From assembly GCF_003675325.1 (NCBI RefSeq), contig NZ_CP033073.1:3968001-4032000 (forward strand): a stretch of 64,000 bases of DNA. The letters run 5' to 3'. Positions 16,984 through 26,174 of the stretch are shown here, in pieces. Numbering within the stretch: the first letter of the stretch is position 1; each line of letters begins with the position of its first letter. The position numbers and the translations under genes are program-made. The notes under the pieces are model-generated. The model did no database searches. It worked only from the letters and a program-made list of their open reading frames with translations, and was not told where the DNA came from. Source of the DNA: Streptomyces dangxiongensis (GTDB lineage Bacteria; Actinomycetota; Actinomycetes; Streptomycetales; Streptomycetaceae).

Positions 16984-18268
16984 ACCGTTCCTCCTCGCTT
17001 CCGGCCCTCTGCCGTTCGAAGCGGGCCAGGAACGCGGCGATCCCGCCGTAGACCAAGGCGACCAGCACTACCAGGACGGTCGAGCGGCCGTCCGGTGGCA
17101 GTATCAGGGCCGCCACACCTGCCGCGCCGACGAAGGCCACGTTGAAGAGGACGTCGTACACGGAGAAGACCCGGCCGCGGAAGCCGTCGTCGACACCGGC
17201 CTGCACGACGGTGTCCGTGGCGATCTTGGCGCCTTGGGTGATCACCCCCAGGACGAAGGCCGCCGCCAGGAGCGGGGCGGTGGTAAAGGGAAGGCCGAGA
17301 GCCGGTACCAGCACCGCTGCCGTGCCGGAGCACGCCACGATCCAGCGGCCCGGGCCGAGCCGCCCCGCCGCCCAGGGCGTCACCACGGCCGCCGCGAAGA
17401 ATCCCGCGCCGGACAGCCCCAGTGCCGGCCCGAGCAGGCGCAGTCCTTCATCGGGAGTGTCGGAGAGGGCGTAGCGGCAGAGCATGAGCAGCAGCACGAG
17501 GAGCGCGCCGTAGCAGAAACGCATCAGCGTCATCGCGACCAGAGCCCAGGCGGCCTCCCGGCGGCGGGGCGCGGCCAGGTGCCGGACGGCCGAGGCCAGC
17601 TCGCGTGCCGTCCCGGTGAGCGCCGTACCGAGGTGGGGGCGAGCCGGGTGCCGGTCGGGGCCGAGGAGGCCGGGGGCCAGGCTCAGCGACGCCAGGCTCG
17701 CGCACAGGTAGAGGAGCGCGCCGAGCAGGACGACCGCGGCGTCGGAGCCCGAGGCCAGGAGCCTTACACCGAGGGCCAGCCCGCCACCGGCGGTCGCGGC
17801 GAGCGTGCCGGCCGTCGGTGAGACCGAGTTGGCCAGCACCAGGCACTCGGCGTCCACCACGCGGGGCAGGGCGGCGGACAGCCCGGCGAGAACGAAGCGG
17901 TTGACTGCGGTGACGCAGAGGGCGGAGACGTAGAACAGCCAGTCGGGGACGTGGCCGATGATCAACCCGGCGGTGGTCGCGGCGAGCAGGGCCCGCAGCA
18001 GGTTGCCGTACACGAAGACCTGCCGTCGCCGCCAGCGGTCCAGCAGGACCCCTGCGAACGGGCCCACCAGGGAGTAGGGGAGCAGCAGGACCGCCATCGC
18101 GGAGGCGACCGCGGCGGCCGAGGTCTGCTTCTCCGGGGAGAAGACGACGTAAGCGGCGAGCGCGACCTGGAAGACGCCGTCGGCCCCCTGGGACAGGAGA
18201 CGGACGTACAGCAGACGCCGGAAGTACCGCAGACGCGACAGGAGGCGCAGGTCTCGTACGACAGGCAT
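16973..18268 (-). CDS. MFS-family transporter
   Basis: 431 residues from ATG 18268. About 12 membrane segments are visible, with the A-loop-like motif GVLLDRWRRRQVFVYGN after segment 2 and an extra-basic central loop (~residues 200-225). Its sequence type is the MFS_3/enterobactin-exporter-like group of drug or metabolite exporters. The final residues CFT and the stop codon come from a parS site. No substrate can be assigned. It stands alone between the terminator of ino1 and the cca gene. Confidence 0.85.
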   Translation of the reverse strand: MPVVRDLRLLSRLRYFRRLLYVRLLSQGADGVFQVALAAYVVFSPEKQTSAAAVASAMAVLLLPYSLVGPFAGVLLDRWRRRQVFVYGNLLRALLAATTAGLIIGHVPDWLFYVSALCVTAVNRFVLAGLSAALPRVVDAECLVLANSVSPTAGTLAATAGGGLALGVRLLASGSDAAVVLLGALLYLCASLASLSLAPGLLGPDRHPARPHLGTALTGTARELASAVRHLAAPRRREAAWALVAMTLMRFCYGALLVLLLMLCRYALSDTPDEGLRLLGPALGLSGAGFFAAAVVTPWAAGRLGPGRWIVACSGTAAVLVPALGLPFTTAPLLAAAFVLGVITQGAKIATDTVVQAGVDDGFRGRVFSVYDVLFNVAFVGAAGVAALILPPDGRSTVLVVLVALVYGGIAAFLARFERQRAGSEEERCFT

Positions 18269-18288
18269 GGGGCACAGCCTCACACAGG

Positions 18289-18325
18289 TGAAGGTCCCCG
18301 GGGTCAGGGGACCCGGGGACCTTCA
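18289..18325 (-). terminator. Terminator after ino1
   Basis: 14-bp perfect stem (TGAAGGTCCCCGGG and complement) with a 9-base loop, between the end of ino1 and the start of the MFS gene, both on the minus strand. Confidence 0.85.
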
Positions 18326-18386
18326 CCGCCCTGGCAGGAGCGTTCTGTGCGATGCGCCGCCGTGCCGGGCCGGCGATCAGCCGTGA

Positions 18387-19469
18387 CTAGCGCTCGACGT
18401 CACCGCGGATGAACTTCTCGACGTTATCGCGGGCCTCGTCGTCGAAGTACTGGACCGGCGGGGACTTCATGAAGTACGAGGACGCCGACAGGATCGGGCC
18501 GCCGATGCCGCGGTCCTTGGCGATCTTCGCGGCGCGCAGGGCGTCGATGATGACACCCGCCGAGTTCGGGGAGTCCCAGACCTCGAGCTTGTACTCCAGG
18601 TTCAGCGGGACGTCACCGAAGGCGCGGCCCTCGAGGCGGACGTAGGCCCACTTGCGGTCGTCCAGCCAGGCCACGTAGTCCGACGGGCCGATGTGGACGT
18701 TCTTCTCGCCGAGGTCCCGGTCGGGGATCTGGGAGGTGACGGCCTGCGTCTTGGAGATCTTCTTGGACTCCAGGCGCTCGCGCTCGAGCATGTTCTTGAA
18801 GTCCATGTTGCCGCCGACGTTCAGCTGCATCGTGCGGTCGAGGACGACACCGCGGTCCTCGAACAGCTTCGCCATGACGCGGTGCGTGATGGTGGCGCCG
18901 ACCTGGGACTTGATGTCGTCACCGACGATCGGCACGCCGGCCTCGGTGAACTTGTCCGCCCACTCCTTGGTGCCGGCGATGAAGACCGGGAGGGCGTTGA
19001 CGAAGGCGACCTTGGCGTCGATGGCGGCCTGGGCGTAGAACTTCGCCGCGGCCTCGGAGCCCACGGGGAGGTAGCAGACCAGGACGTCGACCTGCTTGTC
19101 CTTCAGGACCTGGACGATGTCGACCGGCTCGGCGTCCGACTCCTCGATGGTCTCGCGGTAGTACTTGCCGAGACCGTCGAGGGTGTGGCCGCGCTGGACC
19201 GTCACACCGGTGGTGGGAACGTCACAGATCTTGATGGTGTTGTTCTCGGAGGCGCCGATGGCGTCCGCGAGGTCCAGGCCGACCTTCTTGGCGTCGACGT
19301 CGAACGCGGCGACGAACTCGATGTCACGCACGTGGTAGTCACCGAACTGCACGTGCATCAGGCCGGGGACCCTGGACGCCGGGTCGGCGTCCTTGTAGTA
19401 CTCGACTCCCTGCACCAGCGACGCCGCGCAGTTGCCCACGCCGACGACGGCTACGCGAACCGAACCCAT
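18387..19469 (-). CDS. ino1: Inositol-3-phosphate synthase
   Basis: 360 residues from ATG 19469, with AGGGAG ten bases upstream; the frame extends 16 codons further but without a better start. NAD-binding [16 protein letters not shown] lies at the N-terminus, followed by the family blocks [27 protein letters not shown] and [13 protein letters not shown]. The enzyme turns glucose 6-phosphate into inositol 3-phosphate, which in actinobacteria feeds mycothiol and phosphatidylinositol. It lies 44 bp after a padR gene on the same strand, an arrangement also seen in mycobacteria, so PadR control is likely. Confidence 0.96.
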   Translation of the reverse strand: MGSVRVAVVGVGNCAASLVQGVEYYKDADPASRVPGLMHVQFGDYHVRDIEFVAAFDVDAKKVGLDLADAIGASENNTIKICDVPTTGVTVQRGHTLDGLGKYYRETIEESDAEPVDIVQVLKDKQVDVLVCYLPVGSEAAAKFYAQAAIDAKVAFVNALPVFIAGTKEWADKFTEAGVPIVGDDIKSQVGATITHRVMAKLFEDRGVVLDRTMQLNVGGNMDFKNMLERERLESKKISKTQAVTSQIPDRDLGEKNVHIGPSDYVAWLDDRKWAYVRLEGRAFGDVPLNLEYKLEVWDSPNSAGVIIDALRAAKIAKDRGIGGPILSASSYFMKSPPVQYFDDEARDNVEKFIRGDVER

Positions 19470-19513
19470 TCCGGTTGCTCCCTGTGTGTACGAGTGAGGC
19501 CCTGACTGGGCGC

Positions 19514-20197
19514 TCACGTGGCGGTGTCGTCGGGCGTATCCGTCCCGGAGGTGTCCCCGGGACGGGGCAGGCCGCCCGTCGATCCTGTGGTGGTGTTCTG
19601 CTGAGCGGGTCCCCCGGATGCGGAACCCTTCAGGTCCCGCCCGGCCCGCTCGCTCTCGATGAGCTCGTTCAGCCAGCGCACTTCGCGCTCCACGGACTCC
19701 ATGCCGTGGCGCTGCAGCTCAAGCGTGTAGTCGTCCAGGCGCTCCCGGGTGCGCGCCAGCGAGGCGCGCATCTTCTCCAGGCGCTCCTCCAGGCGGCTGC
19801 GCCGGCCCTCCAGCACGCGCATGCGCACATCGCGCGAGGTCTGCCCGAAAAAGGCGAACCGTGCGGCGAAGTGCTCGTCCTCGTACGCGTCCGGGCCGGT
19901 CTGGGAGAGCAGCTCCTCGAAGTGCTCCTTGCCTTCCGCGGTCAGCCGGTAAACGATCTTGGCGCGGCGGCCGGCGAGGGGAGCGGCGAGCGCGTCCTCG
20001 TGGGTGCTTCCCGGCTCCTCGATCAGCCAGCCGTTGGTGACCAGCGTCTTCAGGCAGGGGTAAAGCGTCCCGTAGCTGAACGCACGGAACACACCCAGTG
20101 ACGTGTTCAGACGTTTGCGCAGCTCGTACCCGTGCATCGGGGACTCCCGGAGCAGGCCGAGTACGGCGAACTCGAGGATGCCGGAACGCCGGCTCAT
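19514..20197 (-). CDS. PadR-family transcriptional regulator
   Basis: 227 residues from ATG 20197, with a perfect GGAGGAGG ribosome binding site. The winged-helix domain is clear ([37 protein letters not shown]), followed by the C-terminal coiled-coil arm ([23 protein letters not shown]) of the Vir-type PadR subfamily and a disordered Thr/Gly-rich end. A 21-bp palindrome overlaps its own promoter, so autoregulation is likely. It is co-oriented with ino1 and may govern it. Confidence 0.92.
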   Translation of the reverse strand: MSRRSGILEFAVLGLLRESPMHGYELRKRLNTSLGVFRAFSYGTLYPCLKTLVTNGWLIEEPGSTHEDALAAPLAGRRAKIVYRLTAEGKEHFEELLSQTGPDAYEDEHFAARFAFFGQTSRDVRMRVLEGRRSRLEERLEKMRASLARTRERLDDYTLELQRHGMESVEREVRWLNELIESERAGRDLKGSASGGPAQQNTTTGSTGGLPRPGDTSGTDTPDDTAT

Positions 20198-20593
20198 CGT
20201 CGCCTCCTCCCGGTCCCGCAGGGCGATCCCGCAGGTCTCGCAGTGCCTGTCCGTGTCTTTATACCGTGCAGATGTATCGACTCGATACATCAGCACGATA
20301 GAACGGCTCACTGTGGGCGACAAGGGGGATGACGGTGAACGGGATCACATCACCGATTCGTTGGAGGCAACTTGCCTGTTTTGGGGTGAACTTCGGAGCT
20401 CGGCGGGTTTTGGCGGTGCGTAGTCTGTGCGGCATGCACACCACCGGGAACCCCGCGGCGCCTGGGACGCGTCGTCGTCCTTGGTGCAGTACGGGTGAAT
20501 GCGGAACCGACCACATCCGTACTTCGGGGGGACCGGAAACCAGCCGCCGTTCCAGGCGCGCACGGGTGCGCCTGCCCGAGGAGTAATCGTTCG
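20198..20593. promoter_or_regulatory. Divergent promoter region between padR and the PBP gene
   Basis: 396 bp. The left part holds the padR promoter and operator. The right part should hold the promoter of the penicillin-binding protein gene (GAGGAG ribosome binding site at 20579-20584); TAGTCT near 20423 is a possible -10. Confidence 0.5.
20258..20291 (-). promoter_or_regulatory. padR promoter with overlapping 21-bp operator palindrome
   Basis: Minus-strand -10 TATAAA (20263-20258). Just upstream of it lies a palindrome at 20271-20291 made of perfect 10-bp arms (GATGTATCGA) around one central base. It has the ATGT...ACAT ends typical of PadR operators and would cover the spacer and -35, so binding should repress. 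Confidence 0.7.
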
Positions 20594-23284
20594 ATGAGCG
20601 AGCACCGTCGCAAACCGCCGCAGCCGCAGGGAGGCGGACGTGCCGCGGCCCGACGCGGCCAGTCCGGTTCGTCCCCAGGCCGCCGTGCGGCTCCGCGGGG
20701 CGCCACCGGGTCCCCTGCCGATTCCTACGCGTCCGGTTCCTACGGACCGGACTCCCAGGACTCGGGAGGCGATGTCTACGGCAGTCGTGCCGAGGCCCGC
20801 CGGGCGGCGCAGAAAGGCGCCCGTCGCAGACCGGCCGACGCGGCGGTCCCGGACGGGCGACGCGGTGGTCCGGGCGGTCCGACCGGCCCCGGACGCGGCC
20901 GGGGGCGGGCGACGACGGCACCCGGCAAGAAGCGACTGATCGACTACCCCCGGGCCGGCAGGCACGGCTGGCGACGCTGGGTGCCGTCGTGGAAGCTGGT
21001 CAGCGGCCTGTTCATCGGGTTCGTCGGCAGCCTGGTCGCGATGGTGGGCATCGGCTACGCGATGGTCTCGATCCCCAACGAGAACGACGCGGCCAAGTCC
21101 CAGAACAACGTCTACTACTGGGCCGACGGCAGCCAGATGGTCGCCACGGGCACTGGCGTCAACCGGCAGAACGTCAACATCGAGCAGATCCCCCCGGCGA
21201 TGCGTTGGGCCGTGATCTCCGCCGAGAACAAGTCCTTCTACCAGGACTCGGGTATCGACCCCATGGGCATCGCGCGCGCCGTGGCCAACATGGCGCGGGG
21301 CGGTCAGACGCAGGGTGGCTCGACCATCACCCAGCAGTACGTGAAGAACACGTACCTCAGCCAGGATCAGACGCTCACCCGCAAGTTCAAGGAGATGTTC
21401 ATCTCCATCAAGGTGGGCACGAAGCTGAAGAAGGACGTCATCCTGCGGGGGTACCTGAACACCTCGTACTTCGGCCGGGGCGCGTACGGCATCCAGGCCG
21501 CGGCGCAGACCTACTACGGCAAGGACGCGGTCGACCTCCAGCCGAGCGAGTGCGCCGTCCTCGCGGCCCTGCTCAAGGGCCCGACGTACTACGACCCGGC
21601 GGGCAACCCGGATCTTGACAGGTCGGCGAACGCCGAAGCCAACAAGAAGCGGTCGCAGAACCGCTGGGCCTGGATCCTCGGCGAGATGCACAAGGACAAG
21701 CACCTCAGCGACGCCGACTACCAGAAGGCGATCAAGAGGTACCCGATGCCCGACGGCCGCAAGGCGACCAAGGGCATGACCGGGCAGATCAGCTACCTGG
21801 CCGACACGGCGAAGAAGTACGTCCTCACCCACTCCGACATCACCGAGGCCCAGTTCGACCGGGGTGGTTACCAGATCTACACGACGTTCCAGAAGGGCAA
21901 GGTCAACGCCCTGGCCAAGGCCGTCAAGAACGTCCAGAAGGACCGTCTCGACCCGAAGCACCGCGAACTCGACAAGTACGTCCAGTTCGGTGCGGCCTCG
22001 GTGGTGCCCAGGGACGGCGCCATCGTCGCTCTCTACGGCGGTGACGGCTACGAGAACGGGCACTTCACGAACAACGCGGACACCTCCGGCGTCCCGGTGG
22101 GTTCGACCTGGAAGCCGTTCGTGCTCGCCGCGGCCATGCAGTACGGCACGTACGACTCCAAGGGCGAGGGCGTCTCCCCGCTGAGCAAGTACAACGGCAA
22201 CGACCACCTGAAGGTCCATAAGCCGGACGGGTCGTTCTATCTCAACAAGGACAACTCGTACTTCTTCCAGAACAACGAGAGCGACCATCAGTGGGGGTAC
22301 ATCACCCTGCGCAAGGCGATGGAGCAGTCCGTCAACACACCGTTCGTGCAGCTCGGTGTCGATGTGGGGATGACGCACGTCCGGGACGTCGCCAAGTCCG
22401 CCGGCATCCTCGGTGACAGCATGTCGCAGGACCTCAACCCGTCCTTCGCCATCGGTACGTCGACGCCCAGCGCGATCCGCATGGCCGATGCCTACGCGAC
22501 GTTCGCCGCGTCCGGCAAGCAGACGGCCCCGTACTCCGTGACCGCGGTCAAGGTCAATGGCGCGGACGCGCCCAGCTTCGTCAAGCCCAGGCCCGCTCCA
22601 CAGCAGGCACTGGACCCGAACATCGCCAACAACGTCACGGACGTCCTCGAGAACGTCATCCAGAACGGCACGGGCACGAACGCCAAGGCTCTCGGCCGGA
22701 CGGCGGCCGGCAAGACGGGTACCACCGACGAGAACAAGTCGGCCTGGTTCGTCGGCTACACCCAGCAGCTGTCGACCTCGGTGGCGATGTTCCGGGAGAA
22801 CCCCAAGGACCACAAGCTGCTGTCCATGAACGGCACGGCGGGCGTGGACTCCATCCACGGTGGTGACATCCCGACGTCGGTGTGGACCGAGTACATGAAG
22901 ACCGCGCTCAAGGGCAAGAACGACCCTGGTTTCCCGCCCGCCACCGAGATCGGCACGGTCCAGAACGAGGTGGGCGCCCCCACCCCGACCCCGAGCGCCA
23001 CGTTCACCCCGACCCCGACCCCGACGCCGAGCGCCACGCCGAGCCCGACACCCAGCGAGACGACACCCACGCCGTCTCCCTCGGCCAGCGCGTCCTGCGT
23101 CCCCGGGTGGGGCAACACCTGTGACGGGAACACCACGGGCCCAGGTGGCACGGACACGGGCGGGGGAACCGACGGAGGCACCAGCCCGACGCCCACGGAC
23201 ACGGCCGGCAACGGGAGCACCCGGGGTAACGGCAACGGCAACGGCAACGGCAACGGAGGCTTCTTCGGAGGCCCGACCGGCTGA
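20594..23284 (+). CDS. Class A penicillin-binding protein (transglycosylase/transpeptidase)
   Basis: 896 residues from ATG 20594 after GAGGAG. A basic disordered N-terminus of ~130 residues leads to one membrane segment (~135-158). The GT51 glycosyltransferase follows, with AENKSFYQDSGID, GGSTITQQYVKN and the RKFKEM block. Next comes the transpeptidase with SxxK (STWK in PVGSTWKPF), SxN (SVNTP) and KTGTT. The C-terminal ~150 residues are Thr/Pro/Ser-rich and end in Gly-Asn repeats. It polymerises and cross-links peptidoglycan at the outer membrane face. GT51 motif 1 deviates from the usual EDxxFxxHxG (see findings). A parS site follows the stop. Confidence 0.95.
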   Translation: MSEHRRKPPQPQGGGRAAARRGQSGSSPGRRAAPRGATGSPADSYASGSYGPDSQDSGGDVYGSRAEARRAAQKGARRRPADAAVPDGRRGGPGGPTGPGRGRGRATTAPGKKRLIDYPRAGRHGWRRWVPSWKLVSGLFIGFVGSLVAMVGIGYAMVSIPNENDAAKSQNNVYYWADGSQMVATGTGVNRQNVNIEQIPPAMRWAVISAENKSFYQDSGIDPMGIARAVANMARGGQTQGGSTITQQYVKNTYLSQDQTLTRKFKEMFISIKVGTKLKKDVILRGYLNTSYFGRGAYGIQAAAQTYYGKDAVDLQPSECAVLAALLKGPTYYDPAGNPDLDRSANAEANKKRSQNRWAWILGEMHKDKHLSDADYQKAIKRYPMPDGRKATKGMTGQISYLADTAKKYVLTHSDITEAQFDRGGYQIYTTFQKGKVNALAKAVKNVQKDRLDPKHRELDKYVQFGAASVVPRDGAIVALYGGDGYENGHFTNNADTSGVPVGSTWKPFVLAAAMQYGTYDSKGEGVSPLSKYNGNDHLKVHKPDGSFYLNKDNSYFFQNNESDHQWGYITLRKAMEQSVNTPFVQLGVDVGMTHVRDVAKSAGILGDSMSQDLNPSFAIGTSTPSAIRMADAYATFAASGKQTAPYSVTAVKVNGADAPSFVKPRPAPQQALDPNIANNVTDVLENVIQNGTGTNAKALGRTAAGKTGTTDENKSAWFVGYTQQLSTSVAMFRENPKDHKLLSMNGTAGVDSIHGGDIPTSVWTEYMKTALKGKNDPGFPPATEIGTVQNEVGAPTPTPSATFTPTPTPTPSATPSPTPSETTPTPSPSASASCVPGWGNTCDGNTTGPGGTDTGGGTDGGTSPTPTDTAGNGSTRGNGNGNGNGNGGFFGGPTG

Positions 23285-23328
23285 CGAGGCGATCCGCCCG
23301 ATTGGCAGCCTTATCGCCGGGCAGGGGT

Positions 23329-23342
23329 GTTTCACGTGAAAC
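23329..23342. promoter_or_regulatory. parS site 7
   Basis: Exact GTTTCACGTGAAAC, 45 bp after the PBP gene and before the GT87-like gene. Confidence 0.95.
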
Positions 23343-23413
23343 ACGGGCCGCCGCACCCGCGAGGTGCGGCGGCCCTCGGCGTGTTCCTGGGCGGGTACGG
23401 CAGGATGTGCCTC

Positions 23414-24967
23414 ATGCCCAGTGCAGAGATGACGCCCACGAGCATGCACGAGCCCGAGCCCGTGCGGGCCGCCACGGCAGAACCGGTGCAGCCGACCAGG
23501 GAGGACGAGGTCGCCGCCGCCGGCAGTGAGCTGATCGGCGGCCCCCTGGGGCAACGCGCCCTGCCCGGGACCACCTGGTGGACACCCGTACGGATCGTGC
23601 TGCTCGTGGCGATCGGCATGTTCGCCCTCGGCCTGGTCCAGAAGGCGCCCTGCTACCACAGTGCCTGGTTCTTCGGCGCGAGCAGCCAGTACACGCACGC
23701 CTGCTACTCGGACATCCCGCACCTCTACCAGGGCCGTGGGTTCGCCGATCATCTCGTGCCGTACTTCGACAAGCTGCCCGGCGACATGGGATACCTCGAA
23801 TACCCGGTGCTGACCGGGCTGTTCATGGAAGTGGCCTCCTGGCTGACCCCGCACAGCGGCAGCATCCAGCACCAGGAGCAGTGGTACTGGTTCGTCAACG
23901 CCGGGATGCTGATGGTGTGCGCCGCGGTCGTCGCCGTCTGTGTGGCTCGCACCCACCGCCGGCGCCTCTGGGACGGCCTGCTGGTCGCCCTGGCGCCCGC
24001 CTTCGCCCTGACGGCGACCATCAACTGGGACCTGCTGGCGGTGGCTCTGACGGCCGCCGCGATGCTGATGTGGTCGCGGGGCCGGGCCCTCGCCTTCGGG
24101 GTTCTGCTGGGCCTCGCCACGGCCGCCAAGCTGTACCCCGTCCTGCTGCTGGGTCCCCTGCTGGTGCTCTGCTGGCGGGCCGGCAGATGGCGGCAGTTCG
24201 GCCGGGCCGTGGCCGGCGCGGTGGGCGCCTGGCTCGTGGTGGACCTGCCCGTGATGCTCACGCACGACGCGACGGGCTTCCACATCCGCGAAGGCTGGGC
24301 GAAGTTCTACACCTTCAGCGAGGAGCGCGGGGTCGACTTCGGTTCCTTCTGGCTGATCTGGTCGCAGAACTCCAGCAACCCGCCCACCATCGGCTTCGTC
24401 AACAACGCGGCCATGGTGCTGGTGGTGCTGAGCTTCCTCGGCATCGCCGCGTTGGCGTTCACGGCTCCGCGACGACCGCGCTTCGCCCAACTGGCCTTCC
24501 TGATGGTGGCGGCCTTCGTCCTCACCAACAAGGTCTACTCCCCGCAGTACGTCCTGTGGCTGGTGCCACTGGCGGTCCTCGCCCGGCCGAAGTGGCGCGA
24601 CCTCCTGGTCTGGCAGGCGTGCGAGGTGGCGTACTTCCTGGGTATCTGGCTGTACCTCGCCTACACGACCAGCGGAGACGCCCACAAGGGCCTGCCGACG
24701 CAGGGCTACCACTGGGTGATCGTCGTGCATCTGCTGGGCACGCTCTACCTGTGTGCCGTCGTCGTACGGGACATCCTCATGCCGGAACAGGACGTCGTGC
24801 GCCGAGCCGGTGACGACGATCCCTCGGGCGGGGTGCTCGACGGGGCGGAGGACGCCTTCGTGTTCGGTGCGGCGACCCGTCCGCCGCTGCACGCGGCCCG
24901 TTCTGAGGGGCCGCAGGTGGACTGGGGCAGAGGCGGGACACCGGCCGGCAGCGACCGTTTGCTCTGA
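23414..24967 (+). CDS. GT87/GT-C type integral membrane glycosyltransferase
   Basis: 517 residues from ATG 23414; the frame continues upstream through the parS site, but no ribosome binding site supports that. A hydrophilic N-terminus of ~45 residues precedes 10 or more membrane segments. Between segments 1 and 2 is a long external loop with YSDIPHLYQGRG and GYLEYPVLTGLF, the acidic/aromatic loop pattern of DUF2029/GT87 polyprenol-phosphate mannosyltransferases; later WDLLAVALTAAAM, KLYPVLLLGPLL and NKVYSPQYVLW fit too. It probably adds sugar to lipids or cell-wall polymer from a lipid-linked donor. It follows the PBP gene, which supports an envelope role. Confidence 0.8.
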   Translation: MPSAEMTPTSMHEPEPVRAATAEPVQPTREDEVAAAGSELIGGPLGQRALPGTTWWTPVRIVLLVAIGMFALGLVQKAPCYHSAWFFGASSQYTHACYSDIPHLYQGRGFADHLVPYFDKLPGDMGYLEYPVLTGLFMEVASWLTPHSGSIQHQEQWYWFVNAGMLMVCAAVVAVCVARTHRRRLWDGLLVALAPAFALTATINWDLLAVALTAAAMLMWSRGRALAFGVLLGLATAAKLYPVLLLGPLLVLCWRAGRWRQFGRAVAGAVGAWLVVDLPVMLTHDATGFHIREGWAKFYTFSEERGVDFGSFWLIWSQNSSNPPTIGFVNNAAMVLVVLSFLGIAALAFTAPRRPRFAQLAFLMVAAFVLTNKVYSPQYVLWLVPLAVLARPKWRDLLVWQACEVAYFLGIWLYLAYTTSGDAHKGLPTQGYHWVIVVHLLGTLYLCAVVVRDILMPEQDVVRRAGDDDPSGGVLDGAEDAFVFGAATRPPLHAARSEGPQVDWGRGGTPAGSDRLL

Positions 24968-25004
24968 GCGAACAGGCATCCTCGGCCGGTCGTCAGGTCA
25001 TGCA

Positions 25005-25040
25005 GAAGGCCGTACCCCGGAACTCCGGAGTACGGCCTTC
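25005..25040. terminator. Bidirectional terminator
   Basis: 11-bp stem (GAAGGCCGTAC and complement) extended by an inner CCGG pairing, between the convergent GT87-like and racemase-like genes. Confidence 0.85.
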
Positions 25041-25057
25041 ACGCTGTCCGGACGGGC

Positions 25058-26089
25058 TCAGCGGTCCACGATCCGGTCGAACTGGGTGGTGGTGTGCCGC
25101 AGATGGGCCACCAGCTCGTCACCGACCTTCGGCTCGGGGGCGTCCGCGGGGACGAACAGGATGGACACCTGCATGTGCGGCGGCTCGGCGAACCAGCGCT
25201 GCTTGCCGCCCCAGACGAACGGCGAGAGGTTCCGGTTGACCGTGGCGAGCCCGGCCCGTGCGACACCCTTGGCCCGCGGCATGACGCCGTGCAGGGCCTT
25301 CGGGGCCTCCAGGCCCACCCCGTGCGACGTACCGCCCGCCACGACCACCAGGAAGCCGTCGGAGGCGGCCTTCTGCTGGCGGTAGCCGAACCGGTCGCCC
25401 TTCGCCACGCGGGTGACGTCCAGGACGGCTCCGTGGTACTCGGTGGCCTCGTGGTCCCCCAGCCACAGCCGTGTGCCGATGCGGGCACGGAACCGGGTCT
25501 GCGGGAACTGCTGCTGAAGCCGGGCCAGTTCGTCCGCCTTGAGGTGGCTGACGAACATCGTGTGCAGCGGCAGCCGGGCCGCGCGCAGCCGGTCCATCCA
25601 GCCGATGACCTCCTCGACGGCGTCCGAGCCGTCGGTGCGGTCGAGGGGCAGGTGGATGGCGAAGCCCTCCAGCCGGACGTTCTCTATGGCCTGGTGCAGT
25701 TGCGGCAGCTCCTGCTCGCTGACGCCGTGCCGCTTCATCGAGGACATCACCTCGATCACGACACGGGCGCCGACGAGGCCGTACACACCGTCGATCGACG
25801 ACACCGAGCGCACCACCCGGTCGGGCAGCGGCACCGGCTCCTCGCCGCGCCGGTACGGCGTCAGCACCAGCAGGTCACCGCTGAAGAAGTCCTTGATGCG
25901 CGCGGCCTCGTACGTGGTGCCGACGGCGAGCAGGTCGGCACCGAGCCGCGTGGCCTCCTCCGACAGCCGTTCGTGCCCGAAGCCGTAGCCGTTGCCCTTG
26001 CAGACCGGGACCAGCCCCGGGAACTGCTCCTGCACGTGCTTGTGGTGCGCACGCCAGCGCGCGGTGTCGACGTAGAGCGTGAGCGCCAT
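25058..26089 (-). CDS. Alanine-racemase-like PLP protein
   Basis: 343 residues from ATG 26089. The N-terminal barrel keeps the PLP-lysine motif (VCKGNGYGFGH, Lys ~31, compare VVKANAYGHG of Alr), the phosphate-loop-like region and an Arg near RIGTRLWLG. The C-terminal domain is short, and the GCxQVDM-like motif carrying the second catalytic Tyr of true alanine racemases is not visible. It is paired with a FemX gene 86 bp downstream. It is therefore probably a cell-wall amino-acid racemase of unusual type, not the housekeeping Alr. Confidence 0.75.
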   Translation of the reverse strand: MALTLYVDTARWRAHHKHVQEQFPGLVPVCKGNGYGFGHERLSEEATRLGADLLAVGTTYEAARIKDFFSGDLLVLTPYRRGEEPVPLPDRVVRSVSSIDGVYGLVGARVVIEVMSSMKRHGVSEQELPQLHQAIENVRLEGFAIHLPLDRTDGSDAVEEVIGWMDRLRAARLPLHTMFVSHLKADELARLQQQFPQTRFRARIGTRLWLGDHEATEYHGAVLDVTRVAKGDRFGYRQQKAASDGFLVVVAGGTSHGVGLEAPKALHGVMPRAKGVARAGLATVNRNLSPFVWGGKQRWFAEPPHMQVSILFVPADAPEPKVGDELVAHLRHTTTQFDRIVDR

Positions 26090-26174
26090 GGCCGGACCCG
26101 GGACCTTTCTCGTGACTGCGGTGGATCGGAGATGTGAGGACTGTGAAGGCTATGGAATCAAACGTCCGCGCGGC

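Noticed and set aside
20345..24979. Very long open frame (over 1,500 codons) on the minus strand opposite the PBP and GT87-like genes
   Set aside because: Repetitive His/Arg/Gly/Val composition typical of the antisense frame of high-GC genes; no family motif; both plus-strand genes are well supported.
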